A DNA stretch of 64,000 bases from Aplidium turbinatum (GCA_918807975.1 OU964918.1:53676477-53740476), one strand, 5' to 3'. Positions 30,781 to 42,597 are shown, numbered from the stretch's first letter. Numbers and translations: made by a program. Notes: generated from the letters alone by a model not told the origin.

Positions 30781-33515
30781 CTTCCGAAGTCACAACGATA
30801 GCAAGCAAATCCTACATTATTTAGCAAAAGCTGAACGCTATGTGGTAGAGAAATCCGTGTCAAAACCGAAACAGCTGAAGATCAATGTCTTTTTTGCTAA
30901 TAAACAATGAACTTCTCTACTACTGTATGTAACGAGCTGTATTGCGCAAATTTCCTGTACCTTTTGCTGTAGGTTATTTTGTTTTAAACAATTTCTTTGT
31001 TTACTGTATTTTCTGCGTAACTTTTGTCAGTTTGGTGATACACGGTAAACCTGACTGGATTATACACCTCTTTCTTTAATCAAAATACAGTTTTGGAATA
31101 GTTTGCGGGAGTTCGTCTATAACGTCAATTCGGCTATAACGTCAGTTTTTGTAATCCCCTAAAGGTGCCGTTATAGGCGAATTCTACTGTACTTAGCTTG
31201 GTCAACTGTTTCGGGAACTCCAATCAGCAAATTTGGCGCTTTTTTGACGAAATAGGTTGCATTTGTGTTTTGCAATTGGCAGTGGCTATTTGACCGGCTC
31301 TGATCTTTTAATGTGAAACACTATTTGACCGGTCATGACGTTTTCTTTTTTCTCTTTCAAAGCAAAAGACGAGAGAAGAAAAAAGTGCCTATATATGATA
31401 AGTTCTAAATTCAAAAGTTTTATTCAATTGAGTCCGTGGCTCATGGGATCTTTCTCCGGCCGGTGTTCCCGAGGGAATGAGTTCAATACTACACAGAAGC
31501 GCTTTTTTTTAACTAAATTTTCTTCCGAAGTGACTCAATCATTAGGCTTCTGCATTGTTGTGGTCAATGTTTAATTCGAGTAGCTTTTTTATGTCTTTTC
31601 AAATATATATAAGTAATAAGGTTAGAGTATTTTTAATTTGCTGGAATTTGAGAATTTCTCTGAGTAATTTTTCATTTGTCATAAGAGGATGTGACCGTGT
31701 TTGCCGAGCGACGCATTACCGTACATTTCTGCTTTCAACAAGTTAGTTTGGTGGCTGTAAAAAGTTACAATACTTCTTTAAAAAAAATTGTTTCATCAAT
31801 GTTCAGTTAACTTTTAGGCAGTGTTTTTAGCTAGCAATTTTAGTTTAAAATAAAACGCTTCTGGGCAGTATCAAACTCATAGCCTACCCTTGGGGATACC
31901 AGCCCAAGAAACATCGCACGCGCTGCTAACATTGACAAACTTGACATTGATGAAACAATTTTAAGAAGTATTGTACATAACTTTTTACAGCCACCAAACT
32001 AGCTTGTTGATGCATAAGTAATGGGTCGCTCGGCAAACACGGTCACATCCTCTTATGACAAACGGAAAATCAGGCTACCCAGAGAAATTCTCAAATTCCA
32101 GCAAATTAAAAATACTTTAACTTTATTACGATACTTATATTTGAGAAGACATAAAAAAGCTACTCGAATTAAAAATTGACCACAAAAATGCAGCAGCCTA
32201 TCAATTGAGTTCACTTTGAATCAAAATTTAGTTTAAAAAAAAGCGCTGTGGGGTAGGGGTGCAACCTAGTTCGTACCCTGAACACTTCGGACCCTCAGTT
32301 CGTACCCTGAAAAGATCGAGAGAAAAAATTAAAAAAAGCCAAAGTCGCTGATCGCAGTTTAATAGCACAAAGCCGAAGTCGCTGATCGGAGTTTCCACAA
32401 ACAAACTCGAGGGTTAGGGTTAACGGAAAACGCGGTTAGCGGAAACTGCGGAAAAAATATTTGCTGAAACTGCGATCAGCGAGAGTTAGAGAGCATAGAT
32501 TACTCGATGGTTAGAATTAGGGTTAGGGTAAGCCGAAACTGCAGTTAGCAAAAACTGCGAAAAAATGTTTGCGGAAACTACGATCAGCGAGGGTTAGAGT
32601 TAGAGCATAGATTGCTCTATAGTTAGGGTTAGAGTAAAGGTTAGCGGAAACTGCGGAAAAATGTTTGGCGGAAACTTCAATCAGCGAGGGTTACAGTCAG
32701 GGGCTCCGGACACTTCCTGCGAGTGGGGGGGTAATTTAAGCAGATACGGGAACAATGTGTTGACATCGACAGGGGCTTATTGGATTATCGCATCATTTCT
32801 GGACGGTGGCTCCCCAGACCCCGTTCGCATTACTGAAAGCTTTAGTTTCTTATACAGCGTCTTAGGCTGCATGTTTCGCGCCGAAGGCGCAAAATTTTTG
32901 CCTTTCAGCACGATATATATAAAATCGAAAAATTCCTTTAACGAATCTGAAATCACGAGCAAAATCTTTTTTAACATTTGCCACATTTTTTTGGAGGTTT
33001 TGAGACAATTTTGACTGGAAGAGGGGAAGTACACAAAATCCCACTCTGTATTCTTCGATTTCTTCCTTGGCTCAAGTCCTCTAAATTTTGCACTTCAGAC
33101 GCTAAAAGTTTAGATTTAAAAGGCCAAAAGCGTTAAGGTCAAAGCTATAATCTATAACTTAATTTACGATTACATGAATACAGCATGACAACCTGTGCCA
33201 TAACATCCACACTCCACAGTGAAATGAAACGTTTCAGCATCTAGGGTCTAGGCATATATTCAACTCAGAAAAAATAAATAAAAGCTAAAATGCATTAACT
33301 TTTACAAGAACTGAAAATAAGGAGACATCTTGATCGATACTGCAGGAAGGCCTATCATCTGCGCCGTGTAAGAAATAACACTAAACAAAAAATGCCATAA
33401 CACCCTTGTTCCAAAATCTCACAAAAACTACAAAGAAATAACGTTATAAACGAACACCTCAACTCAAACAAAACACTGTGTAGGCTACACTCTGCTTCTA
33501 TTCTAAGCAGAACAG

Positions 33516-34001
33516 TCAGAAGTCGCCAAAGACTTTAAATCTTTGTGCATTGTAAAACAAATTCTTTGCAGATTTCATCAACACCATTTCATCCAAATAC
33601 ACTTGATGGGCATGGCAATTGGCCATGAAATTGAGTCTGGAAGCAGTCATTGTGCTTCGGAGCCATGTTTTTAAGCGGCGTAGCGAGCTAAACGATCTTT
33701 CAGCTTCTGCAGAAGAAGGGCCATTGACCAATAACAATTTTACAAGTTTTTCCACACTGGCATAAAACTCTTTGACAGTAATAAGTCCCATTAACTTGTT
33801 TCGAACATCGCACAAATACTTGATCGGCCCAAATTTCTGATGGAAGTGGCTTAAATCTTGGCCCAAAATTTTCACGTCGAAGCCATATCGTTCCAACGCT
33901 GTAACAGCACTGTCGTTGACTGTGCCAGATACTAAAACTTCTTTATGCTTTTGGTGAGTTTTAATTTCTTCGGCATTGAAGCGGTGGGTGAAGCCTTGCA
34001 C
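33516..34001 (-). pseudogene. hAT transposase C-terminal (dimerisation) piece
   Basis: An open frame of 161 codons. It includes LLLVNGPSSAEAERSFSSLR and RLKTWLRSTMTASRLN, the hAT C-terminal dimerisation signature (AERxFSxLRRLKTWLRSTM) of the ZMYM1-like group. It forms the tail of the transposase of the 32698-35762 element; upstream parts lie beyond the inserted element and are incomplete. Confidence 0.9.
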
Positions 34002-34174
34002 TATGCTGTCAATAGATGCATAGAACTACCTTCTGTAAAGAGAAGCGAGGTCATGGGAAGCACTTTGCTCACCGCGCTTTTTTGCAATTTAGACTTTAGC
34101 TAAGCCTAAGCTATCCATTTGCTGCTGATATTCCTTGTAGCTATGACTGCATAAATTGTTCTTCATTTCTAAGA

Positions 34175-35152
34175 GGCAGTGGCTATTTGACCGGCTCCGG
34201 TCTTTGAATCTGAAACACTATTTGACCGGTCATGACGTCATTACATAAGTACTTTTTTCTTTTTCTCTTTCAAAGCAAAAGACGTGAAGCGCCGATATAA
34301 AGTTCTAAATTCAACACGTTCTCTTTAGCTCAGTCCGTGGCGCATACGTTGCGACGTTGCGTCTCGGGTTGCCATTCTAGAGGGGATGAGTTCGATGCTA
34401 CCCGGAAGCATTGACTTTTTTTTCATTTTTTTTTATCTAAACTTTGAACCGAAGCGCATTTTTGTGGTCAATTTTTAATTTGAGTAGCCTACAGCCCATT
34501 TTTTTATGTCTTTTCAAATGTGAGTAATAAAGTTAGAGTTTTTTTAATTTGCTGGAATTTGAGAATTTCTCTGGGTAATTTTCCGATCGTCATAAGTGAC
34601 CGTGTTTGCTGAACGACCCTACATTTTTGCTCTCAAGTTAGTTATATTTTTTAAAGAAGTATTGTATAGGCTATAACTAACTTGAGAGCAAAAATGTAAT
34701 TTTCTTTTAAAAAAAATGGACGATTGGAAAATTGGACCACTTATCACGATCGGAAAATTACCAAGAGAAATTCTCAAATTCCAGCAAATTAAAAAAACTC
34801 TAACTTTATTTCTCACATTTGAAAAGACATAAAAAAATGGGCTGTAGGCTACTCAAATTAAAAATTGATCACAAAAATGCGCTTCGGTTCAAAGTTTAAA
34901 GAAAAAAAAATGAAAAAAAGTCGATGCTTCCAGATAGTATCGAACTCATCCCCTCTAGAATGGCAACCCGAGACGCAACGTATACGCCACGGACTGAGCT
35001 AAAGAGAACGTGTTGAATTTAGAACTTTATATCGGCGCTTCACGTCTTTTGCTTTGAAAGAGAAAAAGAAAAAAGTACTTATGTAATGACGTCATGACCG
35101 GTCAAATAGTGTTTCAGATTCAAAGACCGGAGCCGGTCAAATAGCCACTGCC
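34175..35152. mobile_element. Long-TIR element GGCAGTGGCTATTTG, inner copy (978 bp)
   Basis: Nearly one continuous palindrome: each arm is about 460-480 bp. Ends GGCAGTGGCTATTTGACCGG and its exact inverse, with the perfect 9-bp direct repeat TTTCTAAGA outside (34166-34174 and 35153-35161). Each arm carries a tRNA-like stretch: TTTAGCTCAGTCCGTGG (A-box-like) followed about 50 bp later by GATGAGTTCGATGC (B-box-like). Same family as 31278-36239 and inserted in the hAT at 32698-35762. Confidence 0.92.
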
Positions 35153-35219
35153 TTTCTAAGACTCTTGTAATTAACTTTAAAGTTTTCAACCAGCTCCATC
35201 ATGTCACTGATGGTATAGG

Positions 35220-35618
35220 CTAAGACTTGACCTGCAACAGGCCAGTTATCTTTTCAAGTGGTTTGAATAAAACTTGGCAAAGCTGCAATGCAAAGTATGT
35301 GTTGCCTTGCAATAATTGGGAATAAAGGCCTAATGATTTCGCATTTTTGAAATTTTGCAGTGTTTTTAGCAAGGCTTTGTAGTTTAAAAACACTGAAGAA
35401 ATGGCCGATAGGCCTACACGTGTCAGCCATCTTGTTTGGCACAAAGTGTGCAGGCTATGGTGGGATTCTTCCTGCAGGGCGATTTTGAACTTGCCAGACT
35501 GATTTTGCAAACTACTTAGCTCCTGAACAATTCCCATAGCATTATGCAGGTCTCTGTTTGTTTGCGTTGTCTTGCGAGTCGGAGTTTCCAAGCAAACAAC
35601 TAAAAAGTTGTGCAACAA
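35220..35618 (-). pseudogene. hAT transposase internal piece
   Basis: 132 codons open. CQTRWLTRVGLSAISSVFLN and the flanking LHNAMGIVQELSSLQNQSGK resemble the central part of ZMYM1-like hAT transposases, upstream of the C-terminal piece at 34001-33516. Confidence 0.8.
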
Positions 35619-38098
35619 AATAAAAAATGAAAATAAAACACAAAAGTAGAAAAAATATTAAAAATTAAATTTTTATCTGTACATTAGTGGGGGGGTAATT
35701 TTGCATTAGTTACCCCCCACTCCAATTGGTGGGGGGTAATCACCCCTCTAACGGAGCCCATGGTTACAGTTAGAGCATAGATTACTTTATGGTTAGAGTT
35801 AGGGTAAAGGTTAGCGCAAACTGCGGTTAGCGGAAACTACAGATAAATGCCTGCGATCAGCGTGGGTTAGGGTTAGAGCATAGATTAGTCTATGGTTAGA
35901 GTTAGGGTTAGCGGAAACTGCGATCAGCACTTTCCGCTTTTTTTAATTTTTTCTCTCGATCTTTTCAGGGTACGAACTGAGGGTCCGAACTGTTCAGGGT
36001 ACGAACTAGGTTGCATCCGTGGGTAGTACCGGTATCGCACTCATTCACTCGCGAACACCGGCCGAGAAAGATTGCACGCACCACGGACTCATTTCAATAC
36101 ATTTGTCAAATTTAGAACTTATATAGGCACTTTTTCCTTCTCCTCTCGTCTTTTGCTTTGAAAGAGAAAAAGAAAACGTCATGACCGGTCAAATAGTGTT
36201 TCAGATTAAGAGACTGGAGCCGGTTAAATACCCATTGCCTTTGCAATTTGCATGAATGTTTGGGTGGAAGCTAACCCTAACCCTATCTATGATGACCTTT
36301 TGGTCCTTACTCCTAATACATATCATATTCGCGAGCAGAAAAAAATAAATACACTATAACCTTGACTGAGCAATAACTTTACTTCATTCAGATGAACATT
36401 CGCACAGTCACTTCTCACACTCAGATGCAGAAATAAAAGCAGAACTGATTCTGATTAGGGTTGCCAGAGGTTAATATAAAAAAGAGCCCAAGCTTATGCA
36501 AAAAGTAGCCCAATTTTTTAGGGTTCTAAAAAGGAGCCCAAAATGGAGCCCAAGCAAAGAAATACGGTAGGCTATTATACAAAATTCTTGCAGAGCGCTA
36601 TTATCATCAGTCCCAAACTATAAGTGTTTTTCCAGTTCTTCGAATCTTTCAGACAGATTGGCAACCATGCATTCACTCAACTGTTTGTTAAAATAACTAC
36701 AAACAAGTACCGGTACCTAAACGCAAAAACTGGTATATATAATTGCTTTTCTTGATGAGCTAACGCATCAAGAGTGTTCCCCTCAAGACCATCAACAGTT
36801 TTGATAACCCTCCATCGATCAACGTAGAAACTATCTTTGTCTTGTTTTTGTTTTCTTTTTTACTCATATAAGTTGTTAAAAAAAATTCACTAGCCTTTTT
36901 TTCTCATCTTTCTACATTAACTCAGGGATATCTAAAGAAGAGAATGCGAAGGCTCACATCGATTGCCTTATTCTTATGACACTACCAGGGCGGAAGTTTG
37001 TAGTGCGTAAAACATGCAGTTCTTTTCACAATTGCAGAAAGTTTTGTTGTGCAACTGGTACAGTCAGCTACAGATGACAGTTAGTAAATGTTACATAGAG
37101 CATATTTAAAGAATTCTTGTTTAGAAAGACAGTTGAAAAGTTACAAGTTAGCTGTTTTTCTTAACAAAGTCTTTGCATTAAGCCAGATTTAAAGCAAATA
37201 AACGGGTAGTTGAATTAACGGTGCTGGTTTAGGATCGGCCGCCTTGGTTAGTGACGTCACAAAAATCTGTGACGTCATGCAAAAAAACGCAACTACTTTT
37301 AGGAAGGGTGCAAAAACGCGGAATAGAAGTAAAAGCGGAATGCCTATTGATTTTTAAATATTTGTAGGCATTATTATTGATCCAGCGCTAACTTAAACTG
37401 TTACTATTTTGTACCAATTCTCAGCAATTCATTTTTACAATAAAAATACTTGCTTTATTAACGTAACAACTTTCACGTTTATATGTTATCTACAAAACGA
37501 GCAATCGTGGTTCAGTATAAGCCGCCCACAGTTTGCTGTGAACTGTGATCGATGAATACTGAACGATGAATACTACTCGAATACTTTTTATTGTAATAAA
37601 TGAATTGCTGAGAATTGGTACAAAATAGTAAAGTTTAAGTTAGCGCTACATAAATGTAATGCCTACTTTAGATTGGCAATTAATCCATTCGAGTAGATGA
37701 AGCATAATGCCATCCAACGATAGTAAAATGGTTAGAATCGGAGCAGAAATGAGAAAGCTACAGCATATTTGGTGGAGGCAGTATTCATCGATCACAGCAA
37801 ACTGTGGGCGGCTTATACTGAACCACGATTGCTCGTTTTGTAGATAACATATAAACGTGAAAGTTGTTACGTTAATAAAGCAAGTATTTTTATTGTAAAA
37901 ATTCAAATTGGTACAAAATAGTAACAGTTTAAGTTAGCGCTAGATCAATAATAATGCCTACAAATATTTAAAAATCAATAGGCTTTCCGCTTTTACTTCT
38001 ATTCCGCGTTTTTGCACCCTTCCTACAAGTAGTTGCGTTTTTTTGCATGACGTCACAGATTTTTGTGACGTCACTAACCAAGGCGGCCGATCCTAAAC

Positions 38099-40699
38099 CA
38101 GTGTTGTCAGATTGGGCGATTTATCTGCAATTGGGCTACTTTTAGTTGGGCTTGGCGCCAAAAAATGTTGGTTTGCGACTTGCGCTTTTTTGGGCTACTT
38201 TCAGTCTCTTATTTGGCGCTATACGGCGCTTAAATTTGGCAGAATTTTAAGTTGTTTGGCAGTGAATTTTGAGTTGGCAGAATTGAATAATTGGTAGAAT
38301 CCGACGAGCCTTTGAAAATGTTGGTAAAGTTTCGGTTTATTACGGAAAAAATTACATTATTTTTATGATTCGGCATGAGGATTGATTTTACCGCTGACCA
38401 TGAGCAGCTTTAACTGTTGTTACATTAATGCTGTATTCATTTTCATCCGGGAGAATGGAAGGACTGACTGGCGAGTGGCGAAAGCGAAATTGCACTTGTA
38501 TCGAATATCGGAAATTATAGTTATGATCTTGGTTTAGTGCCATAATTTTTGAAGCTTTTATTGGTGTCTAAGCTATAAATTAAAGTTGGAAAAATTGAAT
38601 GTCAGTGGAAAAATTTACTGAATGTAAACAGGTCTTCCTTGTATGATGAAAAAACAATGATAGATTGTTGTAGGCAGTGGCGTATTTAGAAAGTTTGTTA
38701 GGGGGAGGCCAAGACATTGTGTCAGTCAGCCGCATAGCGGCTGACTCAGCGGCTGGAGGCCAATAGGGGTAGTCTCAACGGTAGTACATGGAAAACTCAA
38801 ATTTGGTGAAAATGGTTGTTAATTGTTTCAAATTTTTTCTACTTGGGTAAAAATTAGATTTGTTTGATCCTTTAAATAGGGGGAGTAGGCTATACCAAAA
38901 TGTCATATGATGCGTCAGAATGGGGGGAGAGGGTTAGTTGAAGCCGTCAGATAGGAGGGGAGGGGGTCCAAAATCAAGAGCAAATCCGTAGAAGTAAGTT
39001 ACTGTTCCAATCAATGAACCAACAAAAGATATCAAACACTTCAGAACATAAACAATAAGTTAGTCCTTCCGACCTCGAATAGCCTACCTTTTGAACATTC
39101 TCGGCGATTCGCAATGACAATTTACAGTTTAATGCGATGGCTGCGCTTGGCAAATATATCAATGACTGCATCATACTCGAGTATAATATCCTTGTTTAAA
39201 TACATCTGAGCTAGTATGAGACCATCCAAACGTGGCTCGGTCATGGTCGTGCGGTAATAATTTTGCAGGAATGCAGGTAGGCTACTTTAGTGAACTGAAA
39301 CATCGCTCATTGGAGGCAGTTGTAACTGGAAGCGTAGCAAAGATTCGAAGTAATTTATGGATAATTGCCGAGTTATTCAACAGCTTGACACGCATCCACA
39401 AAAGTCGCATGTCTTTTATCCACAGAAACTGCAAGCCAATTCGCTCTTAGTAATTTAATAGTAGCTGCAAAGCAATTGCTTGGTTCAACATCCAGCATTT
39501 CATGGTACGCATGGTAGAAGTCGAAAATCTCGTCGATCGGGCAGTTCTCATCTTCATGAATCAATGAAGGCAGATATATCATGTGCTGACTTTAAAAGCT
39601 AGCGAGCAGTGCTCATTGGATCTCTCGTGAATTTGTGCCATGCAATTGTCAAGAAAAGGAAGAAAAACTGTTTGTTTGAAATAGATCTCCGCGGTTTCAG
39701 CTGGAATGTTAGGTCAGTGTTGTTGTCTAGGTGCTCTCCGCGGCATTCGGATTTCTTCGCCAAAAACTGAGCAAGTCTTGCCAAAAAGTTGGTGAAAAAG
39801 CCTATTATCGCCCCTTAGGTCTTGTGACACAGTTGCGCAGGATGAATCACCCAAGCAATTAAGTCTTGCGCTACAACTTTTTTGCAAAATTTATGATTTT
39901 TTTACCTGATCATTAGGGGGAGGCCATCGCCCCTTATCCTCCCCCCTAAATACGCTACTGGTTGTAGGCTACTTTTTGTACCAAGGTGTACGAGTTTAGA
40001 AATGCTGCAGTGCAGGGGAGTATAAATTTAGAGAAGTTGCTCAATTGGCACTAACAATGTATACCAATCAGGAATGCATTGGTTGAGCGAGCCTTTTCGA
40101 GAGTTTCTGCAATCAAAACCAAACTGCGAAATCGTACGGTATGGGACTTCAACTTTTGTCAGCGATTTTGAGGATCGGAACTCTGCTGCAACAATTGGAA
40201 AAATGCTGTTTGATCCCCGGTCATCAGTGCTGAAGTATGACAGCTCTACTTATGAAAATGAAGCTTCAGCAGTTGATGATAGAATTTTGTCGGGTCTTGG
40301 TTCTTAGTAGTTCATCTGAGTTGACGGGCTTATGCTATGCGTTAGCATCTAGGCTACAATGGAACTATTTGTATCTTGAATTTGAAAATAGGAATTTGTA
40401 GGAAGTCTGTATGGCATTGTCCCGTCCAAGTTTTTTTCTATTGAACAATGCTTGATTCAATATTGAACATTCTACTTCATGTATGTTGTAACAGTGTATG
40501 CATTTTGTATCTACACAATCAGCATGATGGACAAAGATGTTGCTTTGTCCATGACTCTTGGGGGCATGCCCCAAAACCCCCCTAGAAAGCTTGCGCCTTT
40601 GTCGCTCGATCGTCGACGTCGCGACGGCAAATTGGGCTACTTTTAAATCGCTTTGGCGCATTTTTGGGCTCTTTTTTTTCAAAAAATCTGGCAACACTG
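38099..40699. mobile_element. hAT element CAGTGTTGTCAGATTGGGC
   Basis: Left end CAGTGTTGTCAGATTGGGC, right end AATCTGGCAACACTG, with the perfect 8-bp direct repeat TCCTAAAC outside (38091-38098 and 40700-40707). Ends are related to those of the 36456-42589 element. A 77-codon open frame at 40074-40307 could be a transposase remnant but was not recognised. It contains the hAT at 38675-39960. Confidence 0.9.
38675..39960. mobile_element. hAT element CAGTGGCGTATTTAG (1,286 bp)
   Basis: Left end CAGTGGCGTATTTAG, right end CTAAATACGCTACTG, with the perfect 8-bp direct repeat GTTGTAGG outside (38667-38674 and 39961-39968). GGGGGAGGCC words are mirrored near both ends. Short minus-strand frames (39373-39582 and 39599-39784) may be transposase scraps but are not diagnostic. 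Innermost layer of the second stack. Confidence 0.9.
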
Positions 40700-40989
40700 T
40701 CCTAAACCAGCACCGAATTAACAAGTAACCATGAGCGTGCAGTGAGTATCCAGGCTTGATGCTGATAGCGCAATGCAGGTTATCATAACAAGAGTTATTA
40801 AACTACTGACAGTGCCAATTGTCAGTTTACGGTAAACAGAGATTATTTACGATAAACAGAAGCCCTTCTATTGTCAGACGTATTAAAAGCCTTCATATCC
40901 CCTTCTCTAGATATCCCTGCATTAACTTAAAAACTTTATTAAGGTGTTGCGACCATGCCATAACTGATTGTTCTGCTTTGGCATCATGC

Positions 40990-41104
40990 ACGTTATAGCG
41001 TCCGTGTTTTGTCGCTTCTACCTTTTTCTAGACCCCTGCTGTGTTGAACATATATATATTGTTTTTCGTTGTGATGGTCAGAAATGAAAACAAACTGAAC
41101 TGAT
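40990..41104 (+). repeat. L2/CR1-like LINE 3' tail
   Basis: TTTTGTCGCTTCTACCTTTT, GATGGTCAGAAATGAAAACA and a closing AACTGAACTG repeat match the 3' end of the LINE at 60380-60800. A more diverged scrap is at 3975-4060. Confidence 0.7.
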
Positions 41105-41545
41105 GGTTTGACCAGGGATGCCAGCGACAAATTTCCAATAAACTTAGATTGTGTGCTTAAAAAAACCCAGATGAGGCAAAAAAAACCCAGGTCCAGAAAA
41201 TATGTAGTAAAGCTGTAAAAATAACCTGCGTGTGCTTTCAGCACCATTTTAAATCCTTACACAGAAGCCTCAGAAAGCTACAAATAGTAACACACAATAT
41301 ACATGCTTATGTTGGTATGGTAGTTAATATATGTAATATAACTATAGCCTATACAAAAACAAGAGCTTAGTAGGCCTATATGGGCTCACAGCAAAGATTT
41401 TGGTTCAAAATTACCTTTATGGTAAAGCGTCTAGCTAGCAAGGTTCAGTGTGTGTTTAACCAAAATTTCTAAAACTGACTAGATGTATGAGTGTATAGGC
41501 TAGCCATTAAAGTTAGTTTTGACTTTTGAACTAAACTTTTTGCTG

Positions 41546-41640
41546 TGTGAGTTGTAGACTGCGGCTAATCGTGAGTTGTAGACTGCGTTAGTTGTAGACT
41601 GCGTTAGTTGTAGAATGTGTGAGTTGTAGACTGCGGTAGG
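41546..41640 (+). repeat. Short tandem repeat
   Basis: Four to five imperfect copies of GTGAGTTGTAGACTGCG and shorter variants, within the 41113-42241 element. Confidence 0.75.
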
Positions 41641-41933
41641 AGAATCATCATGCCTGCTTAGTGCTTACGGTTTAGTGTACAACTACGATAACTTGGTTCT
41701 TAGCAATAAACCCTGCTTAGCCTTTTTTATTTGAACATAATGTTGAAAAAAATAACTCAAATTCACAATAAATAAATTTTCAGTAACACAAATAGTTGTA
41801 CTACTCCAATTTTTAGTCATCCACATTTTCATAAAGTTGGGTCATTTCTTCAGCATCCTGTACGGTACCTCACTGACTGCAGTAGCTGATGCAAAAAACA
41901 TTACCGGTACCTTATCATTTTTGTATTGCAGTT

Positions 41934-42005
41934 CAGTTCAGTTCATTTATTTATTTGTCACAAACACAAACATGAAAAGAATACAAAGTATACAATAATA
42001 ATCGG
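41934..42005 (-). repeat. L2/CR1-like LINE 3' end, minus strand
   Basis: CAGTTCAGTTCAGTTCATTT is the inverse of the AACTGAACTG tail seen at 60780-60797 and 41090-41100, followed by TTATTTATTTGTCACAAAC. Only the terminal stretch is preserved. Confidence 0.6.
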
Positions 42006-42597
42006 TTGTGTGTCATATGACGAGGAGACTGCAAAAAGACCAAACGGTCATCTAGGTCAGTCAGTCAGCAGTGTGGACCATTTATCGAAAATCCCAATGC
42101 CATAATACCGTGCAAGCTCTGTACAAAGTTGAAAACCAAAAAAACCTAGATTTACCTAAATTTGAAATAAAAAAACTTAAAACCCAGATGTGGTCAAAAA
42201 AACCCAGATCTAGGTGGAAAAACCAAGCTCTGGCATCCTTGGGTTTGACTGATGTCCAGTCCACTGCATTTTCATGAAAACCTGGATCACTTAAGTTGCT
42301 AGGATTGCCAGATATCAAAGCCTAAACATGCTTATTTTTGAAAATTGGCATCTTAGGCTATACCAAATTGATAACCCTGCCTGACTGAGGCCTCCAAAAG
42401 CGCTGTTCCTCAATGAAATAAACTATGAATTAGGTAAAAATCTTAAACATGATAAGTTACAATTTTTACATAAAATGTTATATTATATTTAAAAAAAAGT
42501 AGCCCAATTGGGCGCCAACCAAAAAAGTGCGCCCAACACGAATTTTTGGCGCCTGGAGAAATCAAAAGTAGCCCAATCTGGCAACTCTAATTCTGAT

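Larger units (their letters stand above)
29557..31189 (+). mobile_element. Tigger/pogo-like element, copy 1
   Basis: Ends CAGTAGAATTTGCCTATAAC and its inverted counterpart GTTATAGGCGAATTCTACTG, with TA at 29555-29556 and 31190-31191, as in the Tc1/mariner-pogo superfamily. Short repeated TATAACGTCAATTCG words lie at both ends. Near 30800-30907 the plus strand still encodes about 40 codons ending KPKQLKINVFFANKQ-stop, like the C-terminus of Tigger transposases; the rest of the ORF is gone. A 794-bp element of another family is inserted at 29987-30780. Copy 2 is at 46365-52024. Confidence 0.88.
32698..35762 (-). mobile_element. hAT transposon with broken transposase (3,065 bp)
   Basis: Left end CAGGGGCTCCG, right end CGGAGCCCATG, flanked by the perfect 8-bp direct repeat GTTACAGT (32690-32697 and 35763-35770). 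GGGGGGTAAT words are mirrored near both ends. The minus strand encodes two separated hAT transposase pieces (35618-35220 and 34001-33516) of the ZMYM1-like type. A 978-bp element of another family is inserted between them at 34175-35152. Inactive. Confidence 0.92.
32257..36018. mobile_element. GGRTGCAACC-ended element, copy 2, split by a hAT
   Basis: Starts GGGTGCAACCTAGTTCG and ends CGAACTAGGTTGCATCC. Flanks GTGGGGTAG (32248-32256) and GTGGGTAG (36019-36026) are the same target site with one base gained or lost. It is the same family as 29987-30780 and carries the same minisatellite words. About 700 bp is its own sequence; 32698-35762 is a hAT inserted in it. Confidence 0.85.
31278..36239. 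mobile_element. Long-TIR element GGCAGTGGCTATTTG, outer copy (interrupted)
   Basis: Left end GGCAGTGGCTATTTGACCGG, right end CCGGTTAAATACCCATTGCC, with the 9-bp direct repeat TTTGCAATT outside (31269-31277 and 36240-36248). Terminal inverted repeats extend hundreds of bases. The original element is about 1.2 kb; the rest is the insertion at 32257-36018. Long TIRs with 9-bp TSDs fit Mutator-like elements. An additional internal palindrome spans about 31540-32200. A younger copy of the same family lies at 34175-35152. Confidence 0.85.
37220..40714. mobile_element. Foldback element GGTGCTGGTTTAGG (interrupted)
   Basis: Ends GGTGCTGGTTTAGGATCGG and CCTAAACCAGCACC, flanked by the 8-bp direct repeat GAATTAAC (37212-37219 and 40715-40722). 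The native element, 37220-38098 plus the 15 bases after the insertion, is a palindrome with arms of about 380-430 bp. Both arms contain TGACGTCACAAAAATCTGTG, and the shared inner block TTTATATGTTATCTACAAAA appears in both orientations. A hAT is inserted near its right end. Confidence 0.88.
41113..42241. mobile_element. hAT-like element CAGGGATGCCAG (1,129 bp)
   Basis: Left end CAGGGATGCCAG, right end CTGGCATCCTTG, with the perfect 8-bp direct repeat GGTTTGAC outside (41105-41112 and 42242-42249). Subterminal AAAAAAACCCAGATG words occur at both ends. It contains a minus-strand LINE tail at about 41936-42000. A short tandem repeat of GTGAGTTGTAGACTGCG lies at about 41545-41640. Confidence 0.88.
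36456..42589. mobile_element. hAT-like element TAGGGTTGCCAG, outermost of a stack
   Basis: Left end TAGGGTTGCCAGAGG, right end AATCTGGCAACTCTA, flanked by the perfect 8-bp direct repeat ATTCTGAT (36448-36455 and 42590-42597). Subterminal AGTAGCCCAATTTTT and GTAGCCCAATTGGGC words are shared between the two ends. Most of the 6.1 kb is later insertions: a foldback stack at 37220-40714, a LINE tail at 40990-41104 and a hAT at 41113-42241. No transposase of its own recognised. Confidence 0.88.

Noticed and set aside
37220-38098. A LINE or host gene suggested by short frames in the foldback arms
   Set aside because: The frames are inverse copies of one another created by the palindrome and match nothing recognisable.
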